The position numbers were made by a program, and so were the translations under genes. Of a DNA stretch of 64,000 nt, positions 61,959 to 64,000 are shown in pieces. Origin of the DNA: Magnetococcales bacterium (GTDB taxonomy: Bacteria > Pseudomonadota > Magnetococcia > Magnetococcales > JADFZT01); NCBI GenBank assembly GCA_015232395.1, contig JADFZT010000004.1:52156-116155 (forward strand), written 5' to 3'. How positions within the stretch are numbered: position 1 is the stretch's first letter; each line of letters starts with the position of its first letter. A model generated the notes under the pieces. That model searched no databases, had not been told where the DNA came from, and worked only from the letters and a program-made list of their open reading frames with translations.

Positions 61959-62954
61959 ATGAATCCACAGGAAATCATTCGGCTGGCCAATGGCTTTCGC
62001 ACCTCCCAAGTGATTCTCACCGCCCACCATCTGGGGGTGTTCGCCATTGTCGGGGAGGAGCTGATCACCGCTTTTCAGGTAGCCGAACAGACCGGCGGGG
62101 ATCCCCGGGGGATGGCCATGCTGCTGGATGCCCTCTCTGCCCTGGGATTGCTCACCAAAGAGGAACACCGCTACCGCCACACCCCTTTGGGGCTCAAACA
62201 TCTACACCCTTCGGGAGAAGCCTACATGGGGGCCTCCCTCACCCACCTCCATGATCTCTCCAAGGTGTGGTCCCTCCTGGGTGAAGCGGTCATCCAAGGC
62301 GGCTCGGTACGCCCCCCGGAAAAAAACCTGCTGGAAGACCCCGAAACCAACCGGGGATTTATCCAGGCCATGGCCCAAATCGGCAGACCCAATGCTCGGA
62401 TTATCGCTGAAACCCTCGATTTTTCCCCCTATCACCGCCTTTTGGATCTGGGCGGGGGGCCCGGCACCTATGCCATGGAAATTCTCCGGCGCAATCCCCA
62501 GATCACAGGGGTGGTCGTTGACCTGCCCCTGACGCTGGAAGTGGCCCGGGAGGAGATTGCCAAGGAGGGATTTCAATCCCGATTGGCTCTGCATCCGGTG
62601 GATTTTTTCAACGATACCGACTCTTCATTGGGGGAGGGGTTTGATGTGGCCCTCATCTCCAACGTGCTCCATGTGGAAGGGGTGGAGGCCAACCGCAATC
62701 TGCTCAAACGAACCCACCAGGCCATGGCTGCTGGGGGGATGCTTGTCATCCACGAAACCCTGATCGATGAAACCCGCACCCGCCATCCGGATCGGGCGCT
62801 CTTTGCCCTCAACATGCTGCTCAACACGGAGCGAGGGGATTGTTACAGCTTTGAGGAGATCCACTCCTGGCTTTTGGAGAGCGGCTTTCATCAGGTGGAA
62901 TTTATCGATTGCTTTGAGCTGCCCTCCCTCATGACCGCCATCAAAAAAAACTGA
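61959..62954 (+). CDS. SAM-dependent O-methyltransferase (methyltransf_2/dimerization type)
   Basis: 331 residues with CAGGAG 8 bases upstream. N-terminal winged-helix dimerisation domain (about 1-90), then a Rossmann SAM domain with LLDLGGGPGTYAMEIL (about 163-178), VVDLPLTLEVA and ISNVLHVEG. This is the small-molecule O-methyltransferase class. The catalytic His of plant-type enzymes would fall near HETLIDETRTRHP, present as a His. Substrate unknown; no biosynthetic cluster around it. Confidence 0.85.
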   Translation: MNPQEIIRLANGFRTSQVILTAHHLGVFAIVGEELITAFQVAEQTGGDPRGMAMLLDALSALGLLTKEEHRYRHTPLGLKHLHPSGEAYMGASLTHLHDLSKVWSLLGEAVIQGGSVRPPEKNLLEDPETNRGFIQAMAQIGRPNARIIAETLDFSPYHRLLDLGGGPGTYAMEILRRNPQITGVVVDLPLTLEVAREEIAKEGFQSRLALHPVDFFNDTDSSLGEGFDVALISNVLHVEGVEANRNLLKRTHQAMAAGGMLVIHETLIDETRTRHPDRALFALNMLLNTERGDCYSFEEIHSWLLESGFHQVEFIDCFELPSLMTAIKKN

Positions 62955-63195
62955 TCATGCCAGATTTTGGCCAGGCACATGGGTAGAAGGGGGCTTGATT
63001 CCATGTACGGGCCGAGCCACTGCCGGGACCTTTTTTTTAGCCTGGGGCTCGATTTTGGCAGCGCTCTTTCAGCCTTGATCGTCCAAGCGGCCAAAACACG
63101 GGATTTTTTTGTGCAAAACCGTTATGATGCTTTTTTCCAAAGACCGGATCGGCTTTCCAGCCACCGGAATAAAGCCCCCCTGTCATTGAGGCACC

Positions 63196-63858
63196 ATGTC
63201 GGGCAGTTCCTTTAAAACCGATCTATTCAACCAGTTTGCCCGGGTGGGCAAGGCCCTCTCCAGCGCCCCACGTTTGGAAATTTTGGAATTTTTGGCCCAG
63301 GGAGAGCGCTCTGTAGACGCCCTGGCCAAGGTCTCCCACCTGACAGTCGCCAACACCTCCCGCCACCTCCAGGTCTTGAGTCAAGCCGGATTGGTGAGCG
63401 GACGCAAAGCAGGTCGCCACGCCTTCTATACCCTGGCAGATGAATCCGTCGTGGACCTGATGACCGCCCTGCGAACCATGGCCGAACGACAACTGGCGGA
63501 AGTGGACCGGTTGGTGCGGGATTATCTATCGGTGCGGGACAATCTGGAGCCGATCCCCCGGACAGAACTCATGCGCCGCTTGCGGGAAGGATCGGTCACG
63601 GTGCTGGATGTCAGGCCCCCTGAAGAGTATCAGGCCGGTCACCTGCCCGAAGCCCACAACATCCCCCTCAAACAACTGGAAGCGCAACTGGAGAATCTGC
63701 CCAAGGAACATGAGGTGGTGGCCTATTGCCGGGGGCCCTATTGTATTCTGGCTTTTGAGGCGGTCGCCCGGCTGCGGGAAAAGGGTTTCAAAGCCCGCCG
63801 CCTTGAGGATGGCCTCCCGGAATGGAAGCGGGCTGGCCTTCCCCTTGCCAACGGTTGA
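63196..63858 (+). CDS. ArsR-type winged-helix regulator fused to a rhodanese domain
   Basis: 220 residues. N-terminal ArsR/SmtB helix-turn-helix (about 10-95: SSAPRLEILEFLAQGERSVDALAK, SRHLQVLSQAGLVSGRK) and a C-terminal rhodanese domain (about 115-215) with VLDVRPPEEYQAGHLPEAHNIP and active-site loop YCRGPYC (catalytic Cys about 177). No metal-binding CxC in helix 3, so sensing probably goes through persulfide chemistry at the rhodanese Cys. This fusion is a known ArsR subtype. No sulfur gene adjacent in the window. Confidence 0.92.
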   Translation: MSGSSFKTDLFNQFARVGKALSSAPRLEILEFLAQGERSVDALAKVSHLTVANTSRHLQVLSQAGLVSGRKAGRHAFYTLADESVVDLMTALRTMAERQLAEVDRLVRDYLSVRDNLEPIPRTELMRRLREGSVTVLDVRPPEEYQAGHLPEAHNIPLKQLEAQLENLPKEHEVVAYCRGPYCILAFEAVARLREKGFKARRLEDGLPEWKRAGLPLANG

Positions 63859-64000
63859 TCCTCACCCGATTTCCGATCATCCGCCAGCTTCTGTTCGTCA
63901 TACAGCCCCCCCTGATGGCCCCTCAGGGACACGTCAAGCTCCAAGGCATCCTCTTGAAAATATTGACGTTTCAATCAAATCCATAATCGGAGTCAAGAGA

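Noticed and set aside
62967..63215. 82-codon plus-strand frame before the ArsR-rhodanese gene
   Set aside because: No ribosome-binding site, composition not protein-like, and its 3' end runs into the next gene in another frame.

Overview
The window comes from a Gram-negative proteobacterium of moderately high G+C. It encodes BamA, RseP, Skp and lipid A enzymes. LpxI (rather than LpxH), a MucR/Ros regulator and a DUF992 periplasmic protein all point to an alphaproteobacterial or magnetococcal-type lineage. That placement is inferred from gene content, because no rRNA or other marker lies in the window. Genes are packed tightly, with many ATGA/TTGA stop-start overlaps and several TTG/GTG starts.

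Layout. (1) 1-9.75 kb, plus strand: envelope-biogenesis operon dxr(partial)-rseP-bamA-skp-fabZ-lpxA-lpxI-Gfo/Idh oxidoreductase-lpxB-thioredoxin, with no lpxD. (2) 10-16.7 kb: an alpha/beta hydrolase, MucR, two small membrane proteins, a LOG-family protein, a degenerate tRNA-nucleotidyltransferase-like protein and an MtaB-type methylthiotransferase. (3) 16.8-21.9 kb: a sensory unit of periplasmic binding protein, histidine kinase and a REC-PAS-GAF-GGDEF protein. (4) 22.0-43.7 kb, minus strand: a seven-gene cluster built around a 4494-residue protein. (5) 43.8-52.6 kb, all minus strand: epimerase-like protein, a repeat protein of unknown function, DUF4340 protein, hydrolase, Bcp, Nudix, RecJ, archaeal-type phosphoglycerate mutase-like protein, DUF992 protein. 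(6) 52.7-54.8 kb: gene-poor, probably decayed region with an inverted-repeat element, a gene interrupted by an in-frame TAG, and a small conserved-looking gene. (7) 54.8-64 kb: small hydrolase, HspQ, CopD-like protein, a YdbH-like AsmA protein with a YnbE/YdbL-like fusion lipoprotein, CpsB-type phosphatase, YjbQ, an O-methyltransferase and an ArsR-rhodanese fusion.

The most unusual part is region 4. In transcription order it encodes a TolC-like lipoprotein, two exported proteins that look like the two halves of one CsgG/TPR protein, and the giant protein. The giant has a LEPR motif, a DUF4347 His/Cys domain, 13 beta-helix-like repeats of about 204 residues, 11 tandem-95 repeats, a cadherin-like domain and a very acidic tail. 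Three HlyD-type adaptors follow: a plain one, one fused to a GAF-like cytoplasmic domain, and one fused to an M50 site-2 protease. No ABC ATPase, C39 peptidase, RND pump or SecA-like motor lies in the cluster, no Sec signal peptide is visible on the giant protein, and no RTX repeats are seen. It resembles a type 1 secretion system but with unusual parts, and is the best candidate here for an undescribed secretion and surface-assembly system.

No tRNA, rRNA, CRISPR array or intact transposase was recognised.
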